Positions 10,301 to 23,402 are shown, numbered from the stretch's first letter. The stretch is DNA of 64,000 nucleotides from Laccaria trichodermophora (GCA_018417955.1 JACTVC010000001.1:2666001-2730000); one strand, 5' to 3'. Made by a program: numbers and translations. The notes: generated by a model not told the origin, from the letters alone.

Positions 10301-11363
10301 CGAGGCGGGTGGCCAACGATGCGCTGGTGGGCGATCAATTGCGATCAACCAAACCATCCGGCTATTCTGGTGCTATTTGCTTTTGTTGTTTTCGAAGGTT
10401 TCTGATGTCAGTTCAGTACTTTCAAAGTTCACTCAAAGTAGACTCCAAGTATTCTGTCGCTCCCTCTGTTATCTCATGATGATACCTCTCAATCCAATCC
10501 CATGAACCGAAAACGTCGCATCTCAGCCACGTTGCCTGCTGTCACCAAGCTGTATCCCCTCGTGTCCGCAATTGACTTTTGCAAGAGGATCATCTGATCG
10601 AAATGAATTCGAGGGATTTTGAACGGCGAGCAAAGAAAAAACGATGTCCCCGCCATCTTTTACTGGTGAAGACCAGGGAACTTGCCTGGTGGCTGGATGG
10701 CGTCTGTCTACGGACTTCTCCAGATTCCACACACGCGTCCTTCTATCCATTCATTTGGTGCGACCTGGGAGTTGGTCCCGGATTGAACAAGTTTGCGTGG
10801 CTTTAGATCGCTTGAAGGGACTTAATCGCCATACCTCGGGTATCCAACATGGTTATCAATGGCGAGAGCCTCAATGGGCAAGGTCCCGGCGAATGAAGTC
10901 TCACTAGAAGAGGCCCCACGGGGAGGTGGCCACTGGCGAAGGCACAGTGTCTATCAATCGTTTGCCGCCACGTGAACGGTTGATAGACTCAAGTACAGAA
11001 GAGCGCCCGTACAACAAGTTCTGTCAGTTTCACGTTAAACTTCACGGGGTATTACCTGCTGCGCGAAAAAGACGAATTCGGACTTTTCTACCGACGGACG
11101 GTGATACTTGGCTCAAGGGCATGTTCTTCAATTTACGCTCAACCCTTCTCTTTCCATCCTATCCATCCCCACATGCCGAATTCCGAAGTTGTGGTGGCAC
11201 CTGCAAGGCTTTCATTATCAAAGCAACCGAAAAGTGCCTCTCTGACACAAAACTGACGCAGGTTGGCCAGGCTGGTTTTATCTGTTTTTCATCCTAATCG
11301 GCACCGATAAACATTTTACATGCCTCCGGGACAGCTCCTCCGCAGGCGTGGTTCACATGAGTT

Positions 11364-11377
11364 GGATATAAGAAGGC
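11364..11377 (+). promoter_or_regulatory. TATA box of aquaporin B
   Basis: The motif GGATATAAGAAGGCACGAAC lies about 93 bp before the ATG and matches the aquaporin A site. Confidence 0.55.
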
Positions 11378-11458
11378 ACGAACGCGTCCTTGCACTCCAG
11401 CAAGTTACGCACAACTGCATCTTTCCTTTTACTTTTGTGGCTGCCCTGCGCTCCTAAC

Positions 11459-12943
11459 ATGTCTGGCCAACAGCATATCATTGAGCAATCGTCTGGCAAC
11501 CCACTCTCCAGAGCTTCTACACTCATTCAAGAGAAACCGCTGACCCCCATATCGTCTCACGCTGAGACTCAAAAACATCTCGAGGCCCCTCGACAGTCTT
11601 CTTTTCTTGTTCAACTGCAAGATATTAGGCGAACATTTTTGTTTTGTTTTCATGTTCTTGCCCCTCATGTTGACTTTCGCTCGCCACAGGCATGCAATCC
11701 GCAAGCCCATGGCCGAATTTTTCGGTGTGGCGCTCTTGGTCATTTTTGGTGCAGGGGCTGCCTGCCAGGTTGTACTCTCGACAAATCCAAACGTCGCATC
11801 ATCTGATCGAGGTGTAGTCCTCCGCCCGACTTGTTCAAGTCTTGGTTTACGAAACTTTCGCAGTCGTTTCTCTCCATAAATTTCGGATGGGCCATTGGTA
11901 TTGCGATGGGTGCCTGGGTCAGCGGCGGCATCTCTGGAGGACACATTAACCCTGCGGTAAGATTTTCGTCTTCATTTGATGGCGCATTGGTCCCGTCTCA
12001 TGTAGGCGACTTTAGATAACCATCGCAATGGCGACTTACCGCGGTTTTCCTTGGCGTAAAGTGCCCAGTACGTTCAAGGCTGCATGTCATGATATGAAGC
12101 ACCAACGTTTTTTAGGCTACATCCTCGCCCAGGTATTAGGTGGGGTCGTCGGTGCCGGGCTGGTATACGCGAATTATATCCATGCAATCGATGTCTTTGA
12201 AGGCGGACCTCACATCCGCACCCAAGCTACCGCTTCCCTCTTCGCAACATATGCTGTAAGTTTGTCATTCAAAGGGTCGCAATTTGTCTGACAACCATCA
12301 TACATCAAGCTGCCATACATGACGCAAGTATCATGTTTCTTTTCGGAATTCTTAGCCACCACCGTTCTTTCTATGATGGTTTTGGCCCTCACCGATAACC
12401 GCAATGGCGCTCCGACAAATGGGCTTCTACCATTCGCACTATTTGTTTTGTTCATCGGCCTTGGGGCGTCGCTCGGCATGGAAACAGGTGAGCTGTGTAT
12501 GTCTCCTCGACGTATGAGCAGCGTTGAATTTGATGAACAGCGTATGCCCTCAATCCTGCGCGAGACTTTGGGCCACGCTTGTTCCTCGCTATGGCAGGTT
12601 ACGGAAAGGCTCTCTTCAACTATCGCAGGTATGTCACACCTTTTTGACCATCTACAAATCACGTGACACCCCCCTACCTACTTTGTCCTTCATCTGTACC
12701 TCTCTGAACACTCCCTTCTACCCCATAGTCAATATTGGCTGTGGGCACCCATTATTGCTCCAGTCCTTGGGGCTCAGGCCGGAGGCTTACTCTACGATAC
12801 CTTTTTATACGATGGAGATGACAGCCCCATCAAATGGCGGTGAGTTTCGTCCAATGCGCCCAACCATCTATATGTGTTTGCTGATACGATTTTTTCCTAG
12901 CCGTGCTTCTTTGCAAGAACACCAGATGGCAGAGGTTGTTTGA
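11459..12943 (+). CDS. Aquaglyceroporin B (MIP family)
   Basis: Nine exons give 336 residues: 11459-11640, 11690-11813, 11864-11956, 12016-12067, 12116-12255, 12310-12487, 12541-12628, 12729-12839, 12901-12943. It is a close paralogue of the gene at 8064, with GGHINPAITIAM and [11 protein letters not shown] pore motifs, FAQ-type residues and the Asp of aquaglyceroporins. Exon 3 here equals exons 3 plus 4 of copy A: the intron is missing without any gained or lost coding base. The intron 2 donor is weakened (GTAGTCC against GTAAGTA in A). The reading frame needs the 49-bp first intron, so splicing is required for an intact protein. Confidence 0.9.
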
Positions 12944-14368
12944 GGGGGCATCCTCTTGTTTTTGTATTCAACTTGGATTCTCTGTTTGTTGCTCTGTTTC
13001 TTCTGGTTTTTCGTTGTTTTCCGGTCCTTGGTATCGTTTTAAAAATGTATGTTCTCTTGTACCTGATTACTGTACGTTTGAACAATGACGAGGAGTTCCC
13101 AAACAAAACAGGGTGCAAGCTTCAAGCCCTCCGCCTTGAACTCGACTCCGTTTTCATATTATCGTGAACCAAGGTACGACTTCACATAATATCGGTGTCC
13201 AGTCGGACCATAATCCTCAGCCGTCATTAGAAGACGGTGATTATCGGCGAATAGTGTCTGTGCTTTGGTGCGGCGAAGCAATGAGGCTCTAGACGGCTGG
13301 CGCCACTTCTTGGCCGACCCTGCAGCAGACAAAGTGGCTTTCTATGGACACAAACCCCTGGTCGTTCAAATTTGACGCTCACTTCGTCTTCGTGAGGGCA
13401 TGGTCCGTCTTCTATGGAAAATTCAATGGAATGTCCACGCCGTCCCACGAGAGAATGTCTATATGTCCCTTTTGGGTGTCTCAATCCTTCATCATCATCT
13501 TCCCCTCACCCATCAAAGCGTCTAGTTCCCGCTATGCCTCATTGCCTGAGAACGTTCTCACCACCGTACGCGTAGGAGTCACAGTGACCCATGCCAGATG
13601 CACAGCCACAGCGCCCATGCTATATAGGCCGACGTTTTCCCCGCCGACGCCTTTCCCGGCTCGTTCCTTGCTCTTTGTGCTCGTTCCTTTCCTGTCACTG
13701 TGTATTACCCTTGCCGCCCTTCTCCTCTTTCCCCTTTGCCGTTCAAGCACCCTCAATCTGGATTTGACGTTTGCTTGTTTTCGATGCTCTGTGAAGCTGG
13801 GCTTATCCGTCATTTCGGAGTCTCAGCGCAACTCCCATACTACAGACTTCACCAAAAATGATCATAATATTTCTCTTCATTCATATGCTGTGCGACATTT
13901 TGAACGCAAGACGACTAAACCAGTCTCAGTGTGTCGAATCTACCATGAAGTCACAAGATGAATCATGAGATTGCAAGATGGTTAACTGTGTGCCTCAAGA
14001 CAAGTTGAAGACTACGACATTTTTATGTGAGTGGGTGCTCAACGCCATCTCCTGTCCAGAGAAAGCCAACAGAATAACTGGGTGTGGTCATGAAAGTGCA
14101 ACCTATCGTCTCCCGGTAATAGAGTGAGGATATCCAGATCTAGTGATGTCTTCGAAGACACGCAAAATGTACCAAATCATGCGTAGCAACTTCCACCATC
14201 TCAAGAACATCATGTTCACCGGGAAGAGGGTCAACCAGCGAAAGCTGATTTACGTGCCGATATTATGAAGAGGATGCGATGTACGACAGACATATTTTGC
14301 GTGAGTATGAGCTGGCATTCAACAGCTCGGGGTAAATTATATATGACTGCAGAATGTGCAGGACGAAA
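12944..14368. other. Aquaporin B 3' flank and gene-poor spacer
   Basis: The first 150 bp match the aquaporin A 3' flank. A 205-codon plus-strand frame at 13344-13961 has no domain and an unconvincing composition. A TATA-like CTATATAGG lies near 13619 but leads to no recognisable gene. Confidence 0.4.
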
Positions 14369-14960
14369 TTACAGAAGAGGCGGTGAAGCATTGACCGTGT
14401 GACGAATGAGGTGCAAGAAAGAGCATTCGCAAAGACGGATTCCATCCAACGGCGGCCAACTCAAGCAGCGAAGATCCTTCCTCCAAAGCCCTTGACCTTT
14501 AATAGAGCTACTTTCAGACGTTGCTGCGATATGATGAGCCCAACGCTTGATCCAATTTTCAAACATACGAACCCAGAAATACCCATCTGAAAAAAGGCCC
14601 TCCTTCACATCCTTGAATAAGGAGGCGGCATCTGCGTCCTGAACAAAAGTCGAGTGAGCAACGAGAAGACAAAGTAGAGTGCGTGAGAGAGCGACCTACC
14701 ATATAGTATGTGCTTTTGTGAACGGTGAAGGCTGGGGCTGAGGCCGTGCGGAGGTCAATCGTATCCTGTGGGCACGGAGAAGCCTCAGTGACTGCGAGGA
14801 GTGTGTAGTGAACGCGCCGTACCATGAAGTCCTCGTCGTTCGACGGAGGAGAAACGGAAATATGGATTTCACGACTCTGGGCGCGCTGAAAGTCGCTGAG
14901 GGTACCAGAATCACTCAAAACGAGCGTAAAAGATGGTAAAACGAGTTGCGAAAGAGGCAT
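14369..14960 (-). CDS. Hypothetical two-exon protein
   Basis: Exons 14701/14700-14960 and 14369-14638 on the minus strand join in frame across a 61-bp GT-AG intron to give about 176 residues. The N-terminal half has alternating hydrophobic strands (LVLPSFTLVLSDSGTLSDF, HYTLLAVTEASPCP). The second exon has an aromatic amphipathic segment SDGYFWVRMFENWIKRW. I do not recognise the family. Support comes from the clean intron and a frame that stays open on both sides. The C-terminus may be extended or altered by another intron. Confidence 0.4.
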
Positions 14961-17900
14961 AGTGGATGTAGAATAGAGTGGTGTACGTTTTAGTTGTTGA
15001 AGGAAAGACAAGGGGTGTTGGTGCGGGGGCGGGCGGTGGTTGGGGGCGTGAAAAAGAAAGTGACCCAGCGAAACAGGGTGACTTTTATTGGAATTTAGGG
15101 TCCAAATAACCGTCAAAACAGCGGGGATCTCAAAATTCCTTGCTTGGAGTTTAAATTTTTGGTTCCTGGATTTCTAGCCTGGAAATGGTTGGATCTCGCG
15201 TAGAACAGTTGTCATTTGCCGGTAATCTGCAGGCAGAAGTGTGAGGGCTGGCTTGCCGGGAAAAGTAGCAGGGAAGGGGGTGAATGGCTACAGACCACTC
15301 TTGTCTGTTCAAGCGCCCAGAAGGAGAGGCGGTGAAGGCACTGCCGAAAGTTGTGGAGAATACAACCCCGTCAACGTCCAACAGTTGCTGCCTCAACGCA
15401 AGGCCCTACGTCAAAGTAAATCGACAGCATCTTCTCTCCAGTAGTCAACTCGCAGTTTTCTGCTGCTCAGCAGCAGGTCTTGCTAACTCTAAAACTTTGG
15501 TGGGCGACAGACTTTCATCCTTAGCCCAAAGTAAACGGTTACAAGGGCGCACAAGATTCAGAGGAGTGCATCACGGCCATGGAAATGATACGTCCTCACT
15601 TTCTCAATGACAACCAACGAGTTTCCTCTTACGAAGGAGGAAAAGAGCATGTCCCCGCAGTCAAACATGTAGCTGAGCACTCCATCATAGCACGTCAGCA
15701 TTTCGATGTCTGCTGGAGGAGGGGGCGGCGTCTGTGCTGACCTCCCACGTATATTCGTATATACAAGAGTTCAAGACTTCGTTCGGAAGGACGACGAAAA
15801 TCAAGTAATCTTCGAGACGGCTCATAACGCTTGTCCAATCCATAAAAGTCTGGAGGCGCTCTACGTGCCAAGTGGCCTGAGGCCATCGAAAGCGCTGAAG
15901 CTCCAGAGGGCAGTGATGAGGGATGATGCACGCAGCTTCCACAAAGAAGCAGCGTTCCTCAAAACACTGCTGGAGTGTCTCGATCCCCGCCGCAAAATGC
16001 GCCGTTTGATTTTCAAATCCCTTGTGACCAGCCCAATGAATAGGAAGAAGTTCTCCAGGTGAGCAAACCCATCCATGATATGGCAGAGTGTGTTTTTGGA
16101 TGATAACCGTAGACAGGCTAAGCGACGCAACTACTCTTGAAGCCCCAGAGAACGTGCTGCACGATTGTAGGGGCCTTGCTTTTCCGGTCGTCGTCTGGTT
16201 TTCAGAACGACAAGCATTACCGGATGATCATGAACGTTTCGCCGCCGCCCCTTGGACTACCGCGGCAACCATAGAAATGGACACTCTTCCCATTGTATCA
16301 CCACCCAATGCCGTTGGGAGTGAACGGGACCTTGACAGATATCATCTCCTCTCCGCTCCATATTCCAGGACCGTCACGTGATGTCGTAGAGGGGGGTCAA
16401 GTGCGACAAAGCTGCGGATTCTCCCCCTTGTGGAGGGTGGAGGTTGTCAAAACATCAAATGCAGATGGGATACGCCGGGGAACCAAGATATAGTCGGGAA
16501 TCGAAGGCGAAGGTCAGAATGGCAAGACAGTGCTGGCTCCTTGTTTCCCGCCGAAATTGCAAGCGCTGAGGTAGTCAGATAATCTGAACTTTCGGTCTAA
16601 ATCTTCAGACTTTGGTCGACGTTGGCAGCGAAAAGATGAAACGAAACCCTGGTTCAATTGTATGCCAGAAATTGTAGTTGGTGATCCTCGCCTGGTGGAC
16701 TCCATGAAATCTGGAGAGATCGTAAAACAGCGTACGAAGAGGGGGAGCAATCACATACCATCCTCCACGCGATGCAGGATGGGCGACATTCAAAACCCCT
16801 TCTCTCGACGTGAATTTCTGACGACTTTGCACGCCGCATTCTCTTCGTCAGTCGACCCAACACGTATCACCTCAACCACTTGTCTGGCACCGTCTCATTC
16901 TGATGACTCCCATGAAGAACAATTTTTTGATGCAACTAGAGCTCCGAGCGATGAAGTTGCCCCTTGTGGCGAGAGTTTGCATTAATCTGCTTGAAACTTG
17001 TTGAGCATTCGCCAGAATTGAAACATGAAATTGCGCCTACCAACCCCCAATAACCTTTATTTCTTGATATACTTTGTCGTCTTTGAAGTCTTTGTCGCGT
17101 TTGGTTGGTTGCAAGCAAATTCGTACTGGGTGATGATGGTATCGCGTGAACCGTCGGAAGTGCCACCAGCGTGCCGCGTCAAGCACACGGACTGTCCAGT
17201 CCTTTTGAAATCTCAACACTCTAATCCCGCCATCTTCGACAGCGCTTCCAATTTACAAGCGCCTTCTACAGTTTCATTCTCACGAGATTCTCGAATTTTA
17301 TCTTCGAGCTCAGTCAAATGCTTTTTGAAATCCCAAGTGTATAACCTCGCTCTGAAAAGTCATGGAATTTCTAGGCCTCCTCGGGAAGTCAAGAACTGGA
17401 CCAAAGCTATGCATACCGGCCTTGGGTTACCATCCAACCCATTTAGATCTGAGCTAAGGGTCAACCGAGAAAGGATACGCATTTTAAACTCTTCTTTTTA
17501 TACCTCTTTCCCTCTCCGGGCTTCCTCATCGCCTTTGCCTCAGAACCTCCGCCCAATTACCATTCCGGCTACCTCACAAGCAACAGATGAAGGACTATCT
17601 TCACGATATGTTTGTTCCGAATGGAATTCGGACGTCAGCGACGCCACTCGAAAACCCATATACAACTAACAGACTCCCGACGTCAAATATATCCATTTGC
17701 GAGCGGTGACTCTTGGACTAGGAAATTCCCGTTATCCGTTCCTTTCGAGACCCAAATTCGAGGAGGCCTTGCGAACATTTTTACTTGCTTTGATGCTCAT
17801 TCTCCCTATAAATTCAAGCGCGAGAGTCAACAGTGACAACCTGCGAGCGCTTTATAGATGCAGCTCCACTCGATACCTGGTGGTCAACTTTCGGTCAAGT

Positions 17901-18159
17901 TTAGATATTCCTGTCCCCCGTTTCCAAATATTCACATCAAAATTTCTGCCAGTTTTTTTATTTTGAAGACAGATCCGGAATTTTCACATTGCAATCTGGA
18001 TCAAGTGTGCTCATCCTTTTTGCTTTCCACCCTTCGACCACGCAGTTGAATGCCATCAACAACACATGGGATTTACTTCTATCTCTTCAATTGGTGCCAA
18101 TTGACTAGTTACTCTACGAGCCTCCGGAACGACCGATTACCCCACAGCAAGGAAGACAC
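14961..18159. other. Gene-poor region
   Basis: No gene I can support. Several 60-120 codon frames occur near 15706-16130 on both strands and at 16605-17670 without domains. Some may be relics of F-box/LRR-type genes, but I could not align them to a known motif. Confidence 0.4.
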
Positions 18160-18439
18160 AAAAGCGTTGCACCCCAGCAAGCATTCGGTTTTGAGGAGCT
18201 GCACAGGCTCTTTCTCCATTCCGCTTTTTTGCTTACCCCTCGCTTGAGCAATCGTCCCTTATCCGCTCTCCAGGGACTCAACGCTCTACCGACCAACAAT
18301 GATTAATGAACCCCCACATCTGCGATCTCTGGTCTAAAAAATGTTGCAAGGCTATTTTCCCACCTTCTCTCAATCGAATAAAAATAATCGGGTGAAAACC
18401 TTGGTCTTTTTTGGCTTTAACTTATTGTGGTTGTTATTC

Positions 18440-19720
18440 CCTGCCACGGGTATGCAATTTGCAAGCCCAGGCCGAAATATTGCGCGTGGCACTCTGCGCA
18501 AGCTCCGCTCGTGCTACTGGTAGTTCTCCCGACATATCTAGGTGTCGCGTCGTACACGCGAGGCATGAGTACAAAGTGCTCCAACCTACCACAAGATCCT
18601 GGTTTCACTCAATCAATTTCGGGTAAATATGCCACAGCCACCTCAACTTTTGCATCCGTCCCGACGCCTGACGTATGCTTGACAGGATACGTTGTACTGC
18701 GATGCCATCTCAGGTGGACTCGGACACAACCTGCGGTCAGTAAATTCCTCCGACGCGCTTGCTGCGTTGGTCTTGTCTCGTGAGAGTGGTAGATTATCAT
18801 CGCAAGGGCGACATATTGCGGCGTTCCTTGAAGTCAAGTGTTTGGTAGGTCCAAGGCCGTGTCCGATCCCTACTCTCTGACATCATTCAAATTTTATCAT
18901 CGTTGTGTGCATCTGTCGGTGCACTACAACCGCATCGCTTCCCTGTTTGCTACACTTGCTGTACGTTTTTTTTTTCGCGTAATTACGACAACTTTTTTGA
19001 CGACCGTCTTGCTTCGGCGAAAATCTAATTGCGGTGCAAGACACGATTATCATGTTCTTTTAGTTGCATCATGTTTCTAGCTCTCATCGCGGGGGTAACA
19101 TGTAACAGCGCTCCGACGGATGGGCTTTGACCAATCGCGCTACTTGTTATGTTCGTCGGTATCGCGGTGTCGCCCAGACAGGTATGGTTAGGACGCATTG
19201 GAATTTGGAGCCGACATCGTGCGCCCTCAGCTCCGAGCGGACTATGAACTGCGCTTGTTCCTCTATTCCTTGACAATGTCCGCTATCTTCCATTACTTAC
19301 CGCGGGTACGTCTCGTCGTTTCGACAACTTCTGGTATCTCCACTCCGTACATGCCGATATCACAATTTATCCCGCGATACTTTGCTGCTTGTCCGTAAGT
19401 CAATGTTAAATTCGGGCACCTATTTTTACTACTTTTCTATACGACGGGGATAACAGGCCAATGAAGTGGCTGTGACGTCGACGAGTTGTGGACACTGGAT
19501 CGAGCTCATAGCTCTCTTGATGCCGATGCATTTCCGCGTAACCGTGCTTCCGGTCCAAACGCAACGAATACAGGCGCCCCTCCGACAACTGGTTCTCTTG
19601 TCCAGGATCGTTACTTCTTCGAGTTCCTACGGTTGCTGCGGTCCTTTGAATGGTTGTTCGTTGTTGTAGAACATACCCTCCAACTCGGAGTTGCTGGGCG
19701 TTTTGAAAATGTCTATCCCC
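18440..19720 (+). pseudogene. Decayed third aquaglyceroporin copy (C)
   Basis: Plus-strand relic co-linear with aquaporins A and B. Recognisable pieces in order: the exon 2 start (GGTATGCAATTTGCAAGCCC near 18449), intron 3 (18625-18685, ending GCTTGACAG), the first NPA region (near 18715), an exon resembling RGFPWRKV (near 18800), the exon with SPTNGLLP (near 19110), the intron after METG (near 19180), the second NPA region (near 19220) and the 3' flank (19640-19720). The frame has many stops and indels and both NPA codons are lost. Promoter-like sequence near 18165-18240 also matches. It is useful as an outgroup for A and B. Confidence 0.75.
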
Positions 19721-20836
19721 TGTATCTCACAAGCAGTTGTTGTGCACTTGTATGATTCGAACACACGTCAAGGCTACTCGTTCACGATACAACGCTTGAC
19801 GTGGGGGTGTGACCGCATTGACCATGGCTGCCCTACAGGCTCGTATGCGAAGTTGTCCAAGCCCCACAGGTCAATTTTTTTTATTCATGATGATCATGAC
19901 GCGTGGCATTTTGTGGGGTCATCGAATGACTGCTGACCTGACTATATGAAGGAAGCAAAATTTGTCGTCTTGATTTAGAGGGAGTCAAGGGTCTCCGGTA
20001 ACTGTAAAAGTCACCAGATACATGCAGGGCATTGACAAAACGTGCGCATTCAAGTGCGAGTTGAAATTGTGAGGTCGTGGCAAACCATACGGTCGCTCTT
20101 CGCAGATACATATACGTAAGATGGCGATCAGCCAGGATCAGCCTGTCAAACCGTACATGAATCGTCGAATGAGCCGTGAGTTCTGGTTGCAGGTAAGAAA
20201 CCATCGGTAGAATTTTTCCAGGTGCGTCGGCACTTGCCGGTTGCATTCAAATATGTCTTTGAAGAACTTTGGAAACCTGCAAGGGTTCAAACGTTCATAG
20301 CTTGTTTGAACGGATTTCGAATGCGAGTCTGTCAGAGTCTATCATGTCAGTGAATTGGACGCGCACATGCGTCTATTATTAGCGGGTTAGGCAGTCAAAA
20401 ACCGGGGTTTTGGGGAGGGTTAGTACGCTTTGGCGATTAAAAATTGATCAGTGAGTACATCAAAGTACCTGAAGAATATCACATTCCACGCCGACCCGCG
20501 AGGCGATAAGATGGAAATTGACGAGAATTTCATGGCGAGATCCGAGCTGAGAAGAGTCGTATTTGAATTAGTGAGCGTGGTCAATGAATGGGAGGCGCTG
20601 CCAATTGAACGGGTGTCGATGGAGTACGCCCGTAAGATCAGTAGTATACTGTAGTACATCGTCTAGAAAAGGTCAGTGCAGGTTTGCTGGGAAGCCGAAG
20701 AAAATGGTGAGAAAAAAGTGGCAAGTGTTTCATTCAGGTTTGTTTCACTAGCACTGTTGTTCCTGACCCTTGCGCAGTGACTAAGCACATTTATTCAAAT
20801 ATCCATCATCGCACTCATGACTCTCCTCAGACACCC
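19721..20836. other. Spacer before the G-alpha-like gene
   Basis: No supported gene. A 121-codon minus-strand frame at 19881-20246 has no known motif. Confidence 0.4.
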
Positions 20837-22671
20837 ATGGTCTTCATTCCTGGTCCTTCAGATCCTTTCTATGAGCTGATGCAGCCTCCGCCTGATGAGA
20901 CGCCAGCCCAGCACACTGCGCGTCAAAAAAGGGAACTCGATGCTCAACGACACAGCGACGAGATCGACGAGGATATAAAGCAGGAGAGAGCAGAGGCCAA
21001 GAAGCAACGTGGGGTAATCAAAGTTTTGCTTTTGGGTCAGTCAGAGAGTGGTGAGTTTACCTACTGGTTCACCAGCATTCGCCGTCCATCCAACGCTCCA
21101 TGTTTTAGGAAAATCAACCACGCTCAAAAGTAAGTTGTTGTCGTTCACCCCGACAACTCGAATCTCATCAGTCGTTGTAGACTTTCGCATGCAATACGCC
21201 AAGGGTGAATGGAGCGCGGAGCGCAGTGGTTGGCGTGCCGTCGTTCAGCTTAACGTCGTGCGCTGCATCACCACCATCCTTCGCGTCCTCGCAGAAGAGA
21301 TGAATGGTGATTCACCGGTTGATTCAGAAGACGACCGAACTTCAGCCGGTCAAGACTCTAGCGACGAAGAGAGTCTTAAGTTCACCGATCGGCATCAACT
21401 CCTCATGATCCGCCTTGCGCCAATGCTGGGTGTAGAGGGGGAATTGAAGCATCGTCTCGGCACTGGCTCAGAACACGCACGTGTGGCAGCCTGCCCTATG
21501 TCTGCTACCCCATTCGATGAGCCCGAAATGACGGGCAAGCGGAAGCTTCCAGAGTTCTCGGTTCGTTCGTGGAAGGACATGCTCCCTCCCGAAGGAAGAC
21601 ATTCTCAATCTAGCGCGAGCTCCTCGTCTAAGCTGGACGTTCCGACGGATACAATTGCATCATGCAGGGACGACATGAAGGCACTGTGGGATGACAAAAC
21701 GGTCCGGTTGGCGCTGAAACGTCGCAAGCTACAACTTCCCGATTCTGTCGATTTGTACGGATCTTCGGCGTCATGATAGTCATCGATTTGTTTCACTGAA
21801 CCGACTATAGTTTCTTGAATGATTTGGATCGTATTGCGACTCGGAATTACGTGGTTACTGATCAGGACATCGTTCGCGCTCGTCTGCGAACTGTTGGTAT
21901 ACAAGAACACCGCCTGTTCTTTGAGCGTGGGCCATGGGGCCAAGCCAAATGTTGGTCAAGCTCTATTTGATATCTAATGCAGCCACTGACGTTGTTTGTA
22001 GTGGGTAATACATATGGATGGGAATGGCGTATATTTGACGTAGGTGGCTGCAGAACGCTGGTAATGAACAAAACATTTCTCGGCTTGATAACACACATTG
22101 ACGTGTATTGCTTTTAGCGCGCGGCATGGCTGCCCTATTTCGATAATGTCAACGTCATCATCTTTCGTGCGTCCTTACACCACTGCTTGGAATTATTTGT
22201 GACATGAAATGTAGTTTCCCCTGTCTCTGTCTTCGACCAACGACTAGAAGAAGACTCAAGAGTCAACCGCCTTGAAGACTCAATTAACCTTTGGACATCC
22301 ATTTGCTCATCCAAACTTCTCGCAAAAACCCAACTCATCCTTTTCCTGAACAAATGCGATTTGCTGCGAAAGAAACTGAAACGAGGTGTCCGTATTAACC
22401 AATACCTTCCCAGCTATGGTGATCGACCGAACGAAGTAAATCCTGTCATAAGATGTAAGTTAGGTTTTAGCCTCCCCGACTCCCTCTTCCTGACCCAATT
22501 ACAGATTTTCGGGATAAATTCAAGGAGATTCAGAAACAATGCTCTCCGGAGCCCCGTACCACCTACATTTATCCAACAACTGTGACTGATACAGAGGGCA
22601 CTAGCACTACCCTAGAGTCTGTCCGCGACGGTGTCCTTCGGGAGAATCTCACAACCTCTCAACTCATATAA
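20837..22671 (+). CDS. G-protein alpha-subunit-like GTPase with altered switch II
   Basis: Eight exons (20837-21050, 21109-21129, 21181-21754, 21811-21926, 22002-22060, 22118-22166, 22215-22454, 22505-22671) give 479 residues. G-box motifs in order: P-loop GQSESGKST (67-75), switch I DIVRARLRTVGI (289-300) with the catalytic Arg and Mg-binding Thr kept, switch II DVGGCR (321-326), NKCD (390-393) and a degenerate TCAT-like TTVTDT. The catalytic Gln of DVGGQ is Cys325. The N-terminus lacks Gly2/Cys3 for myristoylation and palmitoylation. The helical domain carries an acidic Ser-rich insert (about 115-140). The C-terminus differs from the usual receptor-binding tail. Agaricomycetes have expanded divergent G-alpha families; this looks like one of those, with probably slow or no GTP hydrolysis. 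Confidence 0.88.
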
Positions 22672-23402
22672 CAAAAGGCTCACCCCTGCCATCTCCACTC
22701 CCAGCTTCACACCAAGACCGATGCGATGCCCCACATCTCTACCGTTGACGCCATTTATAGCACGGGATCAACACAAATGATTTCCTCAATACGCATTGTC
22801 GTCCTCGTGACCAACTCACTACCGTAAGGAGTTCTCCGCCCCACAACCTATGCCCACCCAAGCGCGAACGGTTTGGATCTGCGCCACTTGGAACAAGTCT
22901 ATCTTCCTCCCTCTCATGCTTACGACACAAGCATAATAGCTACGTATGCGCAACCCCTCCTTATTTATCTGCCTTGCTCTCGTTCCACGAAAGATTGCTC
23001 GTATATGTCATGCCCATTATTTCGATATTAGTTCTCATACTTATTCCTTATTGTATGTAGTCCCCCTTCGCATTGTATATACTTAGCGGCCTGTTACCCC
23101 GTTGTATTTTATGGTTTACTGTGGAATTTATTTGATACGGTGGATGTGAAATTTTTGCTGCATTGTGAGTTGCACAAGCTTGCCAAACACGGACTTGTCA
23201 AAACTCAATCATCATCCAGGTGCACGAGGGATCATTTCGGTTCAAGTATGTACTTACCTCGGGACTTCGACCACCGTCAGAAAACTTCTCATGTTGCCCG
23301 GACTGTCTAGAATTCAGCCTTTTCCGACCATGTGCCGAATAGCGGTTGAATAGTGGCTCCACAATATGTTGAAACGTCGACGGAAATTGTCTTGTCCGTT
23401 CG
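22672..23402. other. Intergenic region
   Basis: No gene supported. It holds the G-alpha 3' end and the chorismate mutase promoter. Confidence 0.45.

Larger units (their letters stand above)
10130..13100. repeat. Tandem segmental duplication, unit 2 (ISD11 relic to aquaporin B)
   Basis: Partner of unit 1 (6530-9730), with the same order and orientation. The ISD11 part has decayed here while the aquaporin stayed intact, so the two genes have been under different selection since the duplication. The spacer 10340-11458 holds no supported gene. Confidence 0.75.

Noticed and set aside
13344..13961. 205-codon plus-strand frame
   Set aside because: Low-complexity, Ser/Phe/Leu-rich composition, no domain, no splice support and no matching frame in any duplicate.
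15685..16130. Overlapping frames on both strands suggesting an F-box/LRR relic
   Set aside because: No alignable F-box or leucine-rich register; kept only as gene-poor sequence.
20982..21200. Loss of the switch I Mg-binding Thr in the G-alpha-like protein
   Set aside because: On careful alignment the RLRTVGI segment keeps Arg and the Mg-ligand Thr; only the second Thr is Val. The real change is in switch II.
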